Below are positions 1 through 5,819 of a stretch of DNA of 5,884 bases, piece by piece. The notes under the pieces are model-generated. The model ran no database searches, was not told the DNA's origin, and worked only from the letters and a program-made list of their open reading frames with translations. Every line of letters begins with the position of its first letter. Positions within the stretch are counted from its first letter, which is position 1. Made by a program: the position numbers and the translations under genes. The stretch is taken from positions 1 through 5,884 of the forward strand of contig JAUHZL010000199.1 of NCBI GenBank assembly GCA_030425945.1. The letters are read 5' to 3'. The DNA is from Alphaproteobacteria bacterium. GTDB lineage: Bacteria > Pseudomonadota > Alphaproteobacteria > Rhodobacterales > Rhodobacteraceae.

Positions 1-9
1 ATCCGCGGC

Positions 10-1446
10 ATGTTCATCGGCGGCGCCTGGGTGCCGGCCGCGCGGACCTTCGACGACCTGAACCCCTCCGACAACTCGCTCTACGCCCGCATCCCCGACG
101 GCAGTCCCGCCGACGTGCGCCGCGCCATCGAGGCGGCCGCGGCCGCCTTCCCGGCCTGGGCCGAGACCCCGTTCCACGTCCGCTCGCACCACATGCTGAA
201 GATCGCGGATGTCTGGGAGAAGCGCGCCCCCGACTTCGTGGCGGCCGCGGTGCAGGAGGGCGGCGGCTGGTTCGGCAAGGGCATGTTCGAGGCGGGCTAC
301 GTCTCGGAGGTGTTGCGGTCCGCGGCCGCGATGTGCTACCACGCCATCGGCGAAGTGCTGCCCTCCGAGCACGGCAAGTTCTCGACCGCCACCCGCTGGC
401 CGCTGGGCGTCGTCTCGGTGATCTCGCCCTGGAACATGCCGGGCATCCTGACCGCGCGCGGCTTCGCCACCGCGCTGGCGGTCGGCAACACCATCGTGCT
501 GAAACCCTCCGAGGACACGCCCTACTCGGGCGGCCTGTTCTTCGCCGAGGTGCTGGAGGAGGCCGGCATCCCCGCCGGGGTCTTCAACGTGGTGACCTGC
601 TCGCGCGAGAGCGTCGCCGCCGTCGGCGACGAGATGATCGAGAACCCCACGGTCAAGGCGATCAGCTTCACCGGCTCGACCGCGGTCGGCCGCCACATCG
701 CCGCGAAGGCGGGCGCGCACCTGAAGAAGGCCTGCGTGGAACTCGGCGGCAAGGACAGCCTGATCATCCTCGAGGACGCCGATCTCGAGCACGCCGCGAA
801 GGCCGCCAACTTCGGCTCGTTCATGCACCAGGGCCAGGTCTGCATGTCGACCGAGAAAATCCTCGTCCACGAGAAGGTCTACGCGCCCTTCATGCAGAAG
901 TTCCTCGCCCGCGCGGCGAAGCTGAAGACCGGCCACACCAACGACAAGTCGAACGTCATCGGGCCGCTGGTGAACACCCGGCAGGCGCTGCGCGTCAAGG
1001 CGCTGATCGACGACGCCGTGGCGCAAGGCGCGACGGTGGAACTGGGCGGCAAGTGCTGGGACAATTTCGTCGAGCCGACCGTGCTGACCAACGTCACCCC
1101 CAGCATGAACATCTGGCATGACGAGACCTTCGGCCCCGTGGTCATCGTGCAGGCGTTCCGCTCGGAGGACGAGGCCATCGCGCTGAACAACGACACCGAG
1201 TACGGCTTGACCGCCGCGATCATGACCGCCGACGAGCCGCGCGCGCTGCGCATGGCCGGGCGGCTGGAAACCGGCATGGTCCACGTCAACTGCCAGAACA
1301 TCAACGACGAGCCCCACGTCCCCTTCGGCGGCGTCAAGGCCTCGGGGGTGGGCCGCTACGGCGGGCGCTGGTCGCTCGACGCCTTCACCGAACTGCGCTG
1401 GATCACGCTCGATCGCGGCGGCCGTCATTTCCCGCCGGTCTTCTGA
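10..1446 (+). CDS. NAD(P)-dependent aldehyde dehydrogenase, vanillin/salicylaldehyde dehydrogenase-like
   Basis: Oxidises an aldehyde to the carboxylic acid with NAD(P)+, probably in the cytoplasm (no signal peptide). At 478 residues it matches the usual ALDH length. The catalytic set is complete: SPWN with Asn142, KPSE with Lys165 (cofactor binding), FTGST 220-224 in the Rossmann region, ELGGK with general base Glu244, GQVC with nucleophile Cys278, and ETFGPV from Glu372. The C-terminal PHVPFGGVKASGVGRYGG and DAFTELRWIT stretches resemble aromatic-aldehyde enzymes such as vanillin, benzaldehyde and salicylaldehyde dehydrogenases; the substrate is inferred only from this resemblance. The frame stays open to base 1 (I-R-G before the Met) and the nine visible upstream bases hold no Shine-Dalgarno, so the true start may lie to the left. 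The flotillin gene follows after 30 bases and is probably co-transcribed. Family assignment is firm; substrate and start are not. Confidence 0.93.
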   Translation: MFIGGAWVPAARTFDDLNPSDNSLYARIPDGSPADVRRAIEAAAAAFPAWAETPFHVRSHHMLKIADVWEKRAPDFVAAAVQEGGGWFGKGMFEAGYVSEVLRSAAAMCYHAIGEVLPSEHGKFSTATRWPLGVVSVISPWNMPGILTARGFATALAVGNTIVLKPSEDTPYSGGLFFAEVLEEAGIPAGVFNVVTCSRESVAAVGDEMIENPTVKAISFTGSTAVGRHIAAKAGAHLKKACVELGGKDSLIILEDADLEHAAKAANFGSFMHQGQVCMSTEKILVHEKVYAPFMQKFLARAAKLKTGHTNDKSNVIGPLVNTRQALRVKALIDDAVAQGATVELGGKCWDNFVEPTVLTNVTPSMNIWHDETFGPVVIVQAFRSEDEAIALNNDTEYGLTAAIMTADEPRALRMAGRLETGMVHVNCQNINDEPHVPFGGVKASGVGRYGGRWSLDAFTELRWITLDRGGRHFPPVF

Positions 1447-1464
1447 CCGGCCAACGACAAACAA

Positions 1465-1470
1465 GGGAGG
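1465..1470 (+). promoter_or_regulatory. Ribosome binding site of the flotillin gene
   Basis: GGGAGG ends 6 bases before the ATG at 1477. It fixes the flotillin start and lies in the 30-base gap after the aldehyde dehydrogenase stop. I see no promoter or terminator in that gap, which supports a shared transcript. Confidence 0.8.
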
Positions 1471-1476
1471 AAACTC

Positions 1477-3036
1477 ATGGGCACCCTCGGCTGGATCGTC
1501 CTCGCCCTCGTCGTCCTCGCCATCCTCGTGGTGCTGGCGGCGGCCTTCTACGAACGCGCCACCAACGAGGTGGCGCTGGTGCGCACCGGCGTCGGCGGGC
1601 GCAAGGTGGTGATCGACGGCGGCACGCTGGCGATCCCGTTCTTCCACGAGATCAGCCGCGTCAACATGCAGACGATCCGGATGGAGGTGATCCGCGCGGG
1701 CGACAGCTCGCTGATCACCAAGGACCGGCTGCGGATCGATGTCGGCGCGGAGTTCTACGCCTCGGTGATCCCCGAGGAACGCGCCATCGTGCGCGCGGCG
1801 CAGACGCTGGGCAAGCGCACCTTCCAGCCCGAACAGCTCAAGGGGCTGATCGACGGGATGATGGTGGATGCCCTGCGCTCGGTCGCGGCGCAGATGACGA
1901 TGGACGAGCTGCACGAGAACCGCGCCAGCTTCGTGCGCGAGGTGCGCGCGGCGCTGACCGACGTGCTGGCGAAATACGGGCTGGAACTGGACAGCGTCTC
2001 GCTGACCGCGCTCGACCAGACCCCGTTCTCGGCGCTCGACGAGAACAACGCCTTCAACGCGGTCGGCATGCGCAAGCTCGCCGAGGTGATCGCCCGCTCG
2101 AAGAAGGAGCGCGCCGAGATCGAGGGCGAAAGCCAGGTCGCCGTGCGCCGGGCCGAGGTCGAGGCGAGCCGCCGCAAGCTGGAGATCGAGCTCGAGGAAC
2201 GCCGCGCCGAGATCGCCCAGGCGCAGGAGGTCGAAACCCTGCTGGCGCTGCAACTCGCGGACGTCGCCCGCAAGAAGGCCGAGGCCGAGCGCGCGGCGGC
2301 GCAGGCGCGCATCGAGATGGAGCGCGAGATCCAGGCCGCCAACATCGCGCGCGAGCTGTCGGTGCGCGAGGCCGAGATCGCCCAGGGCCGGGCGCTCGAC
2401 ATCGCGGCGCAGGAGCGGGCGATCCTGATCGCGGCGAAATCGCTGGAGGAAAGCCGCGCCAAGGCCGAGGCGACCGAGGCACAATCGGCCGTGGTCCGCG
2501 CCGAGGAAGACATCCAGACCCTGCGCCAGATGTCCGAGGCCGAGCGTCGCAAGCGGCTGGCATTGCTGGCCGCCGAGCAGGATGCCGAGGCCAGCGCGCT
2601 CAGGGCCCGGATCACCGCCGAGAACGAGAAGGACCTCTCGACGGCGCGGACCGAGGTCAAGCGCGCCGAGGCGGAGGCGCTGAAGGCGCTGAAACTGGCC
2701 GAAGCCGAAGGCGAGCGCGCGCGGATCGAGGCGGAGAACGGCCGCTCGGACGCGGTCATCGCGCTGGAACTAGAGAAGGCCCGCCTGCGCGCGATGCCCG
2801 AGATCGTCAGCCAGATGGTCAAGCCCGCGGAGAGGATCAAGGGGATTTCCATCAACCATATCAGCGGCCTGGGCCGGGGCGAGGGGGGCGAGCGGGCGAC
2901 CTCGCCGGTCAGCCAGACGCTGGACGCGATCCTCGACATGGCGGTGACCCTGCCCGCGATGAAGAAGATCGGCGACAGCGTGGGGGTGAACCTCGAAGGG
3001 CTGCTGCCGGAGGATGGGAAACCGGCCGCCAAGTAG
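1477..3036 (+). CDS. Flotillin/YqiK-like SPFH-domain membrane protein
   Basis: A membrane scaffold protein of the flotillin family. Such proteins oligomerise into assemblies linked to membrane microdomains, envelope stress and membrane fluidity. The 519 residues show an N-terminal hydrophobic anchor (about 5-24), an SPFH/band-7 domain (about 25-205, with NEVALVRTGVGGRKVVIDGG near its start), and a very long charged Ala/Glu/Arg-rich coiled coil (about 205-440) containing recurring AEIAQ units at 244-248 and 299-303. A C-terminal flotillin-type tail follows, with KPAERIKGISINHISGLG (449-466) and a hydrophobic LPAMKKIGDSVGVNLEGLL end (492-510). The order matches E. coli YqiK. The start is set by a strong RBS. 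Bacterial flotillins are often encoded beside an NfeD/YqiJ-type partner; none is visible here, and the upstream neighbour is an aldehyde dehydrogenase. A UUCG hairpin lies 31 bases after the stop. The family call is secure; its cargo or partner is unknown. Confidence 0.95.
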   Translation: MGTLGWIVLALVVLAILVVLAAAFYERATNEVALVRTGVGGRKVVIDGGTLAIPFFHEISRVNMQTIRMEVIRAGDSSLITKDRLRIDVGAEFYASVIPEERAIVRAAQTLGKRTFQPEQLKGLIDGMMVDALRSVAAQMTMDELHENRASFVREVRAALTDVLAKYGLELDSVSLTALDQTPFSALDENNAFNAVGMRKLAEVIARSKKERAEIEGESQVAVRRAEVEASRRKLEIELEERRAEIAQAQEVETLLALQLADVARKKAEAERAAAQARIEMEREIQAANIARELSVREAEIAQGRALDIAAQERAILIAAKSLEESRAKAEATEAQSAVVRAEEDIQTLRQMSEAERRKRLALLAAEQDAEASALRARITAENEKDLSTARTEVKRAEAEALKALKLAEAEGERARIEAENGRSDAVIALELEKARLRAMPEIVSQMVKPAERIKGISINHISGLGRGEGGERATSPVSQTLDAILDMAVTLPAMKKIGDSVGVNLEGLLPEDGKPAAK

Positions 3037-3067
3037 GCCCGGGGCCCGCCACTCGCTGCACATCACG

Positions 3068-3091
3068 GAACGGGGCCTTCGGGTCCCGTTC
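3068..3091 (+). terminator. UUCG-loop hairpin downstream of the flotillin gene
   Basis: A 10-bp stem (GAACGGGGCC with GGTCCCGTTC, one G-U wobble) closes a TTCG tetraloop at 3078-3081, 31 bases after the flotillin stop codon. The bases after the stem (TCGTGTC) are not a T-run, so it is a weak intrinsic terminator at best. It may instead be a 3'-end stabilising hairpin. The position suits the end of the aldehyde dehydrogenase-flotillin transcript. Confidence 0.65.
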
Positions 3092-3125
3092 TCGTGTCAA
3101 CGCCCTGAACTCCCGCGAAACCCCG

Positions 3126-3176
3126 CGTCGGTTTCACGTCGGTCCAACGTCGGTATCACGTCGGTGCGGGATCGGT
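3126..3176. repeat. 11-base tandem repeat, five copies, CGTCGGT core
   Basis: CGTCGGT occurs at 3126, 3137, 3148 and 3159, and a degenerate fifth copy (GATCGGT) starts at 3170, all at an exact 11-base spacing. The 4-base spacers vary (TTCA, CCAA, ATCA, GCGG). The array lies between convergent genes, codes for nothing evident, and its period is close to one DNA helical turn. CCCGC (3122-3126) and GCGGG (3166-3170) bracket most of it as a short inverted repeat. Function is unknown. Confidence 0.85.
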
Positions 3177-3184
3177 GCGCCCGG

Positions 3185-3249
3185 TTTCTTCTTGGCCGAA
3201 ATACTCCGGGGGGGCCGCGCGGGACGCGCGGCGGGGGGCAGCGCCCCCC
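3185..3249. repeat. REP-like intergenic element with G/C-run hairpins
   Basis: A conserved-looking segment, TTCTTGGCCGAAATACTCC (3189-3207), leads into a G-run and then two adjacent hairpins. From memory, closely similar segments recur between genes in many Rhodobacteraceae genomes, commonly near gene ends; no search was run. The element sits between two convergent genes, ending 9 bases before the last codon (the stop) of the transporter gene. It probably works as a dispersed 3'-end element for one or both strands. Confidence 0.6.
3215..3249 (-). terminator. Double GC hairpin at the end of the minus-strand operon, possibly bidirectional
   Basis: Hairpin A pairs CCGCGC (3215-3220) with GCGCGG (3226-3231) around a 5-base loop. 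Hairpin B pairs GGGGGGC (3233-3239) with GCCCCCC (3243-3249) around a 3-base loop. Hairpin B begins 9 bases past the TauE-family stop codon on the minus strand. Neither is followed by a T-run on either strand, so this is a structure-based call. On the plus strand it would also stop read-through from the flotillin side. Confidence 0.55.
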
Positions 3250-3258
3250 TCCGCCCGC

Positions 3259-3999
3259 TCAGGCCAGCGCGTCCCAGACGAGCTTCAGTGCAATCACCGT
3301 CAGCAGCACGAGGATCATCCGGTCGAAGGTGGCCTTCGAGACATGCCGGGTCAGCCGCGCACCGACCGGCATCGCGAGGAACAGCGGCACCATCGCGGCG
3401 AGGCTGAGCGCCGCCCGGTGCGGGGTCAGGATGCCGAAGCTCGCGAGCAGCGGGATCTGCACCACCGACATGATCATGAAGAAGACCGAGATCGTCGCGA
3501 TGAAGGCCGCGCGGTCGAGGCGGATCGCGTTCAGGAAGGTGACCGAGACCGGGGCCGAGATGCCGCCCGCGCCCTGCATCACGCCGCCGACGAAGCCCAC
3601 CGGCATCACCAGCCGGTCGGCCGCGCCGCTGGCCAGTTTCCAGTCCGGGCGCAAGAGGCGGAAGCCGATGTACATCAGCACCACCGCCGCCAGCCCGCCC
3701 ATCAGCGCCTGTTGCGGCAGGGTCGCCAGCATCACCGAGCCGATCCCGGCCCCGGCCCCGCCCGCGAGCGCGAAGCCCCAGGTGAAGCGGCGCGAGACCT
3801 GCGAGGCGCGGTACTGCCAGCCCTGCCAGATGTTCGAGAAGAGGTTGGGGATCACGAAGATCGCGACCGCCGTCGGCACGTCGAAGAGCATGGCGAGGAT
3901 CGGGACGCCGACCACCGGGGCCCCGGCGCCGGTCGCGCCTTTCAGGAGGCCGCCGAGGGCCACGGCGGCGGCGGCGAAGGCAATGTCGGTCAGGGTCAT
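3259..3999 (-). CDS. TauE/SafE-family membrane transporter (probable anion exporter)
   Basis: An inner-membrane permease of the TauE/SafE family (formerly DUF81). Some members are implicated in export of sulfite, sulfoacetate or other organic anions. The 246 residues are mostly hydrophobic, with about eight membrane segments (roughly 4-24, 28-52, 74-94, 97-115, 130-150, 165-186, 197-213, 226-243). The family's duplicated glycine-rich motif appears twice: GGLLKGATGAGAPVVGVPIL at 16-35 and GGVMQGAGGISAPV at 138-151. Length is normal for the family. The reading frame stays open far upstream, but that part only shadows the ThDP gene. The chosen ATG shares its A with the upstream TGA (TGATG), and only a weak GGA sits 9 bases before it, so translation is probably coupled to the ThDP enzyme. 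Pairing suggests export of a product, or transport of a substrate, of that enzyme; the ion is unknown. Confidence 0.9.
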   Translation of the reverse strand: MTLTDIAFAAAAVALGGLLKGATGAGAPVVGVPILAMLFDVPTAVAIFVIPNLFSNIWQGWQYRASQVSRRFTWGFALAGGAGAGIGSVMLATLPQQALMGGLAAVVLMYIGFRLLRPDWKLASGAADRLVMPVGFVGGVMQGAGGISAPVSVTFLNAIRLDRAAFIATISVFFMIMSVVQIPLLASFGILTPHRAALSLAAMVPLFLAMPVGARLTRHVSKATFDRMILVLLTVIALKLVWDALA

Positions 4000-5684
4000 C
4001 AGTGATCGTCCGAAAGGGCCACGCGGAGGTCGAGCAGCACCTGGCGGCGCTCGCTGCGGATGATGCGGAGGGCGCGCGCGAGCGCTGCGGGCAGCTCGCG
4101 CCCGTCGGTCACCGTCTCGGCATGCGCCCGGCTGGCGCGGGCGACGCTGGCGAAATCGGGGATCGGGCTGAGCGAGGTCAGCGGCATCTCGTTCGCGGCC
4201 ACCGCGGCGCCCTGCGGGTAGCCCTTCAGCACCGAGCGACGCACCGCGTTCCAGGTCGCGTTGTTCTTGACGATGGTCAGGATGGGCAGCTCCAGCGCCT
4301 CGGCGATCTGGTGGCAGGCGACCGGGTTGGCGAACATGTAGCTGCCGTCGCCGATGCAGGCGATCACCAGCCGGTCGCGGTCCGCGAGCTGCGCGCCGAG
4401 CGCCGCGGACAGCGCCCAGCCGAGCCCGCCGGAATGCGGGTTGCAGAACAGCCGGTTCGGCCCTTTCAGGTCCATGACCCCCGGCAGCAGGCCCAGTTCG
4501 GTGAAGGCCACGGCCCGCTCGTCCATGATGTCCGAGACGCAGGCGCTCATCCATTCGGCGGTCATCGGCGCGGTGGCCCCGGCCTCGGCCTGCGCGCGGG
4601 CGCTGGCGCGGCGGGCGGCGGGGTCGGGGTGCGTGAAGGGCCGGTCGGGGCCGGGCAGGGCGGCCGTCAGCGCCGTCACCGTGGCGACCGCGTCGCCGGT
4701 CAGCGCGATGTCGGTCTTGTGGCCGCGCACCGGCATCCGGGCGAAGAGCGGGTCGGGTCCGATCTGGATCACCGACGTGGCGCGGTCGGGGCGGTGCAGC
4801 GCCTCGATCCAGGGGATGTCGCAGTCGACGGCGAGGATCAGGTCGGCGGTCTTCAGCGCGGGGCCGGGGGCATAGCCCGCGAGCGCCGGCGCGTCGGAGG
4901 GCAGCACGTTGCGGACCGGGAAGGGCTCGTAGACCGGGGCGCCGAGCCGGGCGGCTAGCGCCGCGATGGCGGGCGCGAGGCGGCCTGCCGTGTCGCCGCG
5001 CTGGACGAGGATGACGGGCCGGTCGGCAGCGGCGCAGGCCGTGGCGGCCCGCGCGAGGGCATCGGGATCGGGGGCGGCGGGCGAGGGGACCGGCACCGGG
5101 GTCGGGTCGTGCGGCCCGTCGGGAATCTCGGCGGCGAGCGGCTCGCGCGGCAGGCTCAGGTAGACCGGCCCCTCGGGCGCGGTGCGCGCGACGGCGAGCG
5201 CCCGGTGGACCAGCGGCGCGCCCTGCTCGGGGTAGCGCATCTCGTAGGTGTACTTGGTGCAGTCGCGCACGATCGAGGTCTGGTCGAACATCTCCTGGCC
5301 GACCTGGATCGGGGTGATCCGGCTGCCCTTGCGGCCGCGCTCGGTGATCGGCGTGCGGCCCGACATGACCAGCATCGGCACGTTGTCGGACGCGGCGTTG
5401 ATGACCCCCATCAGCGCGTTGGCGAGGCCGACGTTGACATGCACCATCAGCGCCTGCGCGCGGCCGGTGGCCAGGTAGAAGCCGTGCGCCATGGCGACGG
5501 CGGCGGTCTCGTGCGGGGCGGTCACCGGGGTCGGCACCGAGCCGGGCGCAGCCGCCGCGAGGCTTTCGATGACGGGCGGGAAGTCGGTGCCCGCGTTGGC
5601 AAAGAGGTAATCGACGCCCGCGTCCTTCAAGGCCGTGAGCACGCTGTCTGCGCCGGTTCTCACCGGGGGTGTGTCGGTTGCCAT
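3999..5684 (-). CDS. ThDP-dependent enzyme, acetolactate synthase/benzoylformate decarboxylase superfamily
   Basis: A cytoplasmic thiamin-diphosphate enzyme that probably decarboxylates a 2-oxo acid or does related C-C chemistry. The 561 residues follow the usual three-domain order: N-terminal Pyr domain (about 8-175) with the cofactor-activating glutamate in PHE (Glu59); a middle domain (about 205-340) after a Pro-rich linker (189-207); and a C-terminal PP domain (about 375-555). The PP domain carries GGLGWALSAALGAQL (419-433) and the ThDP/Mg motif GDG (445-447), then 26 residues, then NN (474-475), exactly the classic spacing. It matches general 'thiamine pyrophosphate-requiring protein' relatives, but I cannot assign a substrate, and it does not look like sulfoacetaldehyde acetyltransferase at the N-terminus. 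The Met at 5684 is chosen because GGGAGG lies 4 bases upstream; a 48-residue upstream extension crosses the promoter. It is first in an operon with the TauE-family gene. Confidence 0.9.
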   Translation of the reverse strand: MATDTPPVRTGADSVLTALKDAGVDYLFANAGTDFPPVIESLAAAAPGSVPTPVTAPHETAAVAMAHGFYLATGRAQALMVHVNVGLANALMGVINAASDNVPMLVMSGRTPITERGRKGSRITPIQVGQEMFDQTSIVRDCTKYTYEMRYPEQGAPLVHRALAVARTAPEGPVYLSLPREPLAAEIPDGPHDPTPVPVPSPAAPDPDALARAATACAAADRPVILVQRGDTAGRLAPAIAALAARLGAPVYEPFPVRNVLPSDAPALAGYAPGPALKTADLILAVDCDIPWIEALHRPDRATSVIQIGPDPLFARMPVRGHKTDIALTGDAVATVTALTAALPGPDRPFTHPDPAARRASARAQAEAGATAPMTAEWMSACVSDIMDERAVAFTELGLLPGVMDLKGPNRLFCNPHSGGLGWALSAALGAQLADRDRLVIACIGDGSYMFANPVACHQIAEALELPILTIVKNNATWNAVRRSVLKGYPQGAAVAANEMPLTSLSPIPDFASVARASRAHAETVTDGRELPAALARALRIIRSERRQVLLDLRVALSDDH

Positions 5685-5688
5685 TTGT

Positions 5689-5694
5689 CCTCCC
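5689..5694 (-). promoter_or_regulatory. Ribosome binding site deciding the ThDP-enzyme start
   Basis: Read on the minus strand, GGGAGG is followed by ACAA and then ATG. The site supports the 561-residue start over the 48-residue longer in-frame extension, which has no comparable signal and would run through the promoter. Confidence 0.8.
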
Positions 5695-5703
5695 GTCCCG
5701 GCC

Positions 5704-5713
5704 TGCCCGGGCA
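5704..5713. other. Perfect 10-base palindrome TGCCCGGGCA in the ThDP leader
   Basis: TGCCCGGGCA is a perfect palindrome just downstream of the predicted minus-strand transcription start. It could be a short operator or chance in GC-rich DNA; the flanks do not extend it. Confidence 0.3.
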
Positions 5714-5724
5714 TTCCCGTCTTG

Positions 5725-5752
5725 ATAATTGTGATCGGCAGGGTAGTGTCAA
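5725..5752 (-). promoter_or_regulatory. Sigma70-type promoter of the ThDP-TauE operon
   Basis: On the minus strand a consensus -35 box TTGACA (5752-5747) is followed by 16 bases and AATTAT (5730-5725, 4 of 6 matches to TATAAT). The start would fall near 5718, giving a leader of about 34 bases that includes the RBS. It lies in the only AT-richer patch of the window. GTGTCAAACAC (5746-5756), an inverted repeat with a 3-base spacer, overlaps the -35 box. Confidence 0.55.
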
Positions 5753-5781
5753 ACACAAATCTCATATATTGGGATTTTTGT
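5753..5781. promoter_or_regulatory. Probable operator: 29-base imperfect palindrome between divergent genes
   Basis: Centred on 5767, 10 of 14 base pairs are symmetric, with the pattern ACAnAAATCnCA, 5-base centre, TGnGATTTnTGT. The outer arms are nearly complete and mismatches cluster at the centre, as in binding sites of dimeric regulators. It abuts the -35 box of the ThDP promoter and covers a TATATT that may be the -10 box of the divergent gene, so one protein could control both directions. No regulator gene is in the window, so its family is unknown. Confidence 0.5.
5765..5770 (+). promoter_or_regulatory. Candidate -10 box for the divergent exported-protein gene
   Basis: TATATT matches the -10 consensus at five of six positions and lies 49 bases before the ATG at 5820. 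No good -35 box is found 15-18 bases upstream, so an activator or a different promoter would be needed. A weaker alternative pairs TTGATA (5722-5727) with TAGTGT (5744-5749). Confidence 0.3.
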
Positions 5782-5805
5782 CCGGTCCCAAAGGCCGGCG
5801 CCAAC

Positions 5806-5811
5806 GGGAGG
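5806..5811 (+). promoter_or_regulatory. Ribosome binding site of the divergent signal-peptide gene
   Basis: GGGAGG lies 8 bases before the ATG at 5820, the same strong motif used by the flotillin and ThDP genes. It supports the short gene fragment at the window edge being real. Confidence 0.75.
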
Positions 5812-5819
5812 AAAACACC

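Noticed and set aside
333..1121. 262-codon plus-strand open frame inside the aldehyde dehydrogenase gene
   Set aside because: Arg/Gly/His-rich low-complexity translation, an out-of-frame shadow of a gene whose catalytic motifs are intact in the main frame.
1755..3032. 425-codon minus-strand open frame opposite the flotillin gene
   Set aside because: Ser/Ala/Arg-rich with no domain pattern. It arises from the repetitive GC-rich codons of the coiled coil on the other strand, and no RBS was recognised.
3122..3176. CRISPR array reading of the short repeats
   Set aside because: Repeat core of 7 bases and spacers of 4 bases are far too short, and no cas genes are present.
3014..4063. 349-codon plus-strand frame across the intergenic repeats and the TauE-family gene
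   Set aside because: It starts inside the flotillin end, crosses two hairpin elements, and is antisense to a clear membrane protein; the translation has no recognisable domain.
4000..4554. N-terminal extension of the TauE-family protein to 431 residues
   Set aside because: The extra residues are an out-of-frame, Arg-rich shadow of the ThDP enzyme. The membrane protein starts naturally at the TGATG overlap.
4002..4958. 318-codon plus-strand frame antisense to the ThDP gene
   Set aside because: Gly/Arg/His-rich mirror of GC-rich coding DNA, with no motif and no RBS seen.
5724..5736. GATAATTGTGATC as a separate operator
   Set aside because: Only four of six pairs are symmetric in 13 bases and it overlaps the predicted -10 region, so it is not distinguishable from chance.
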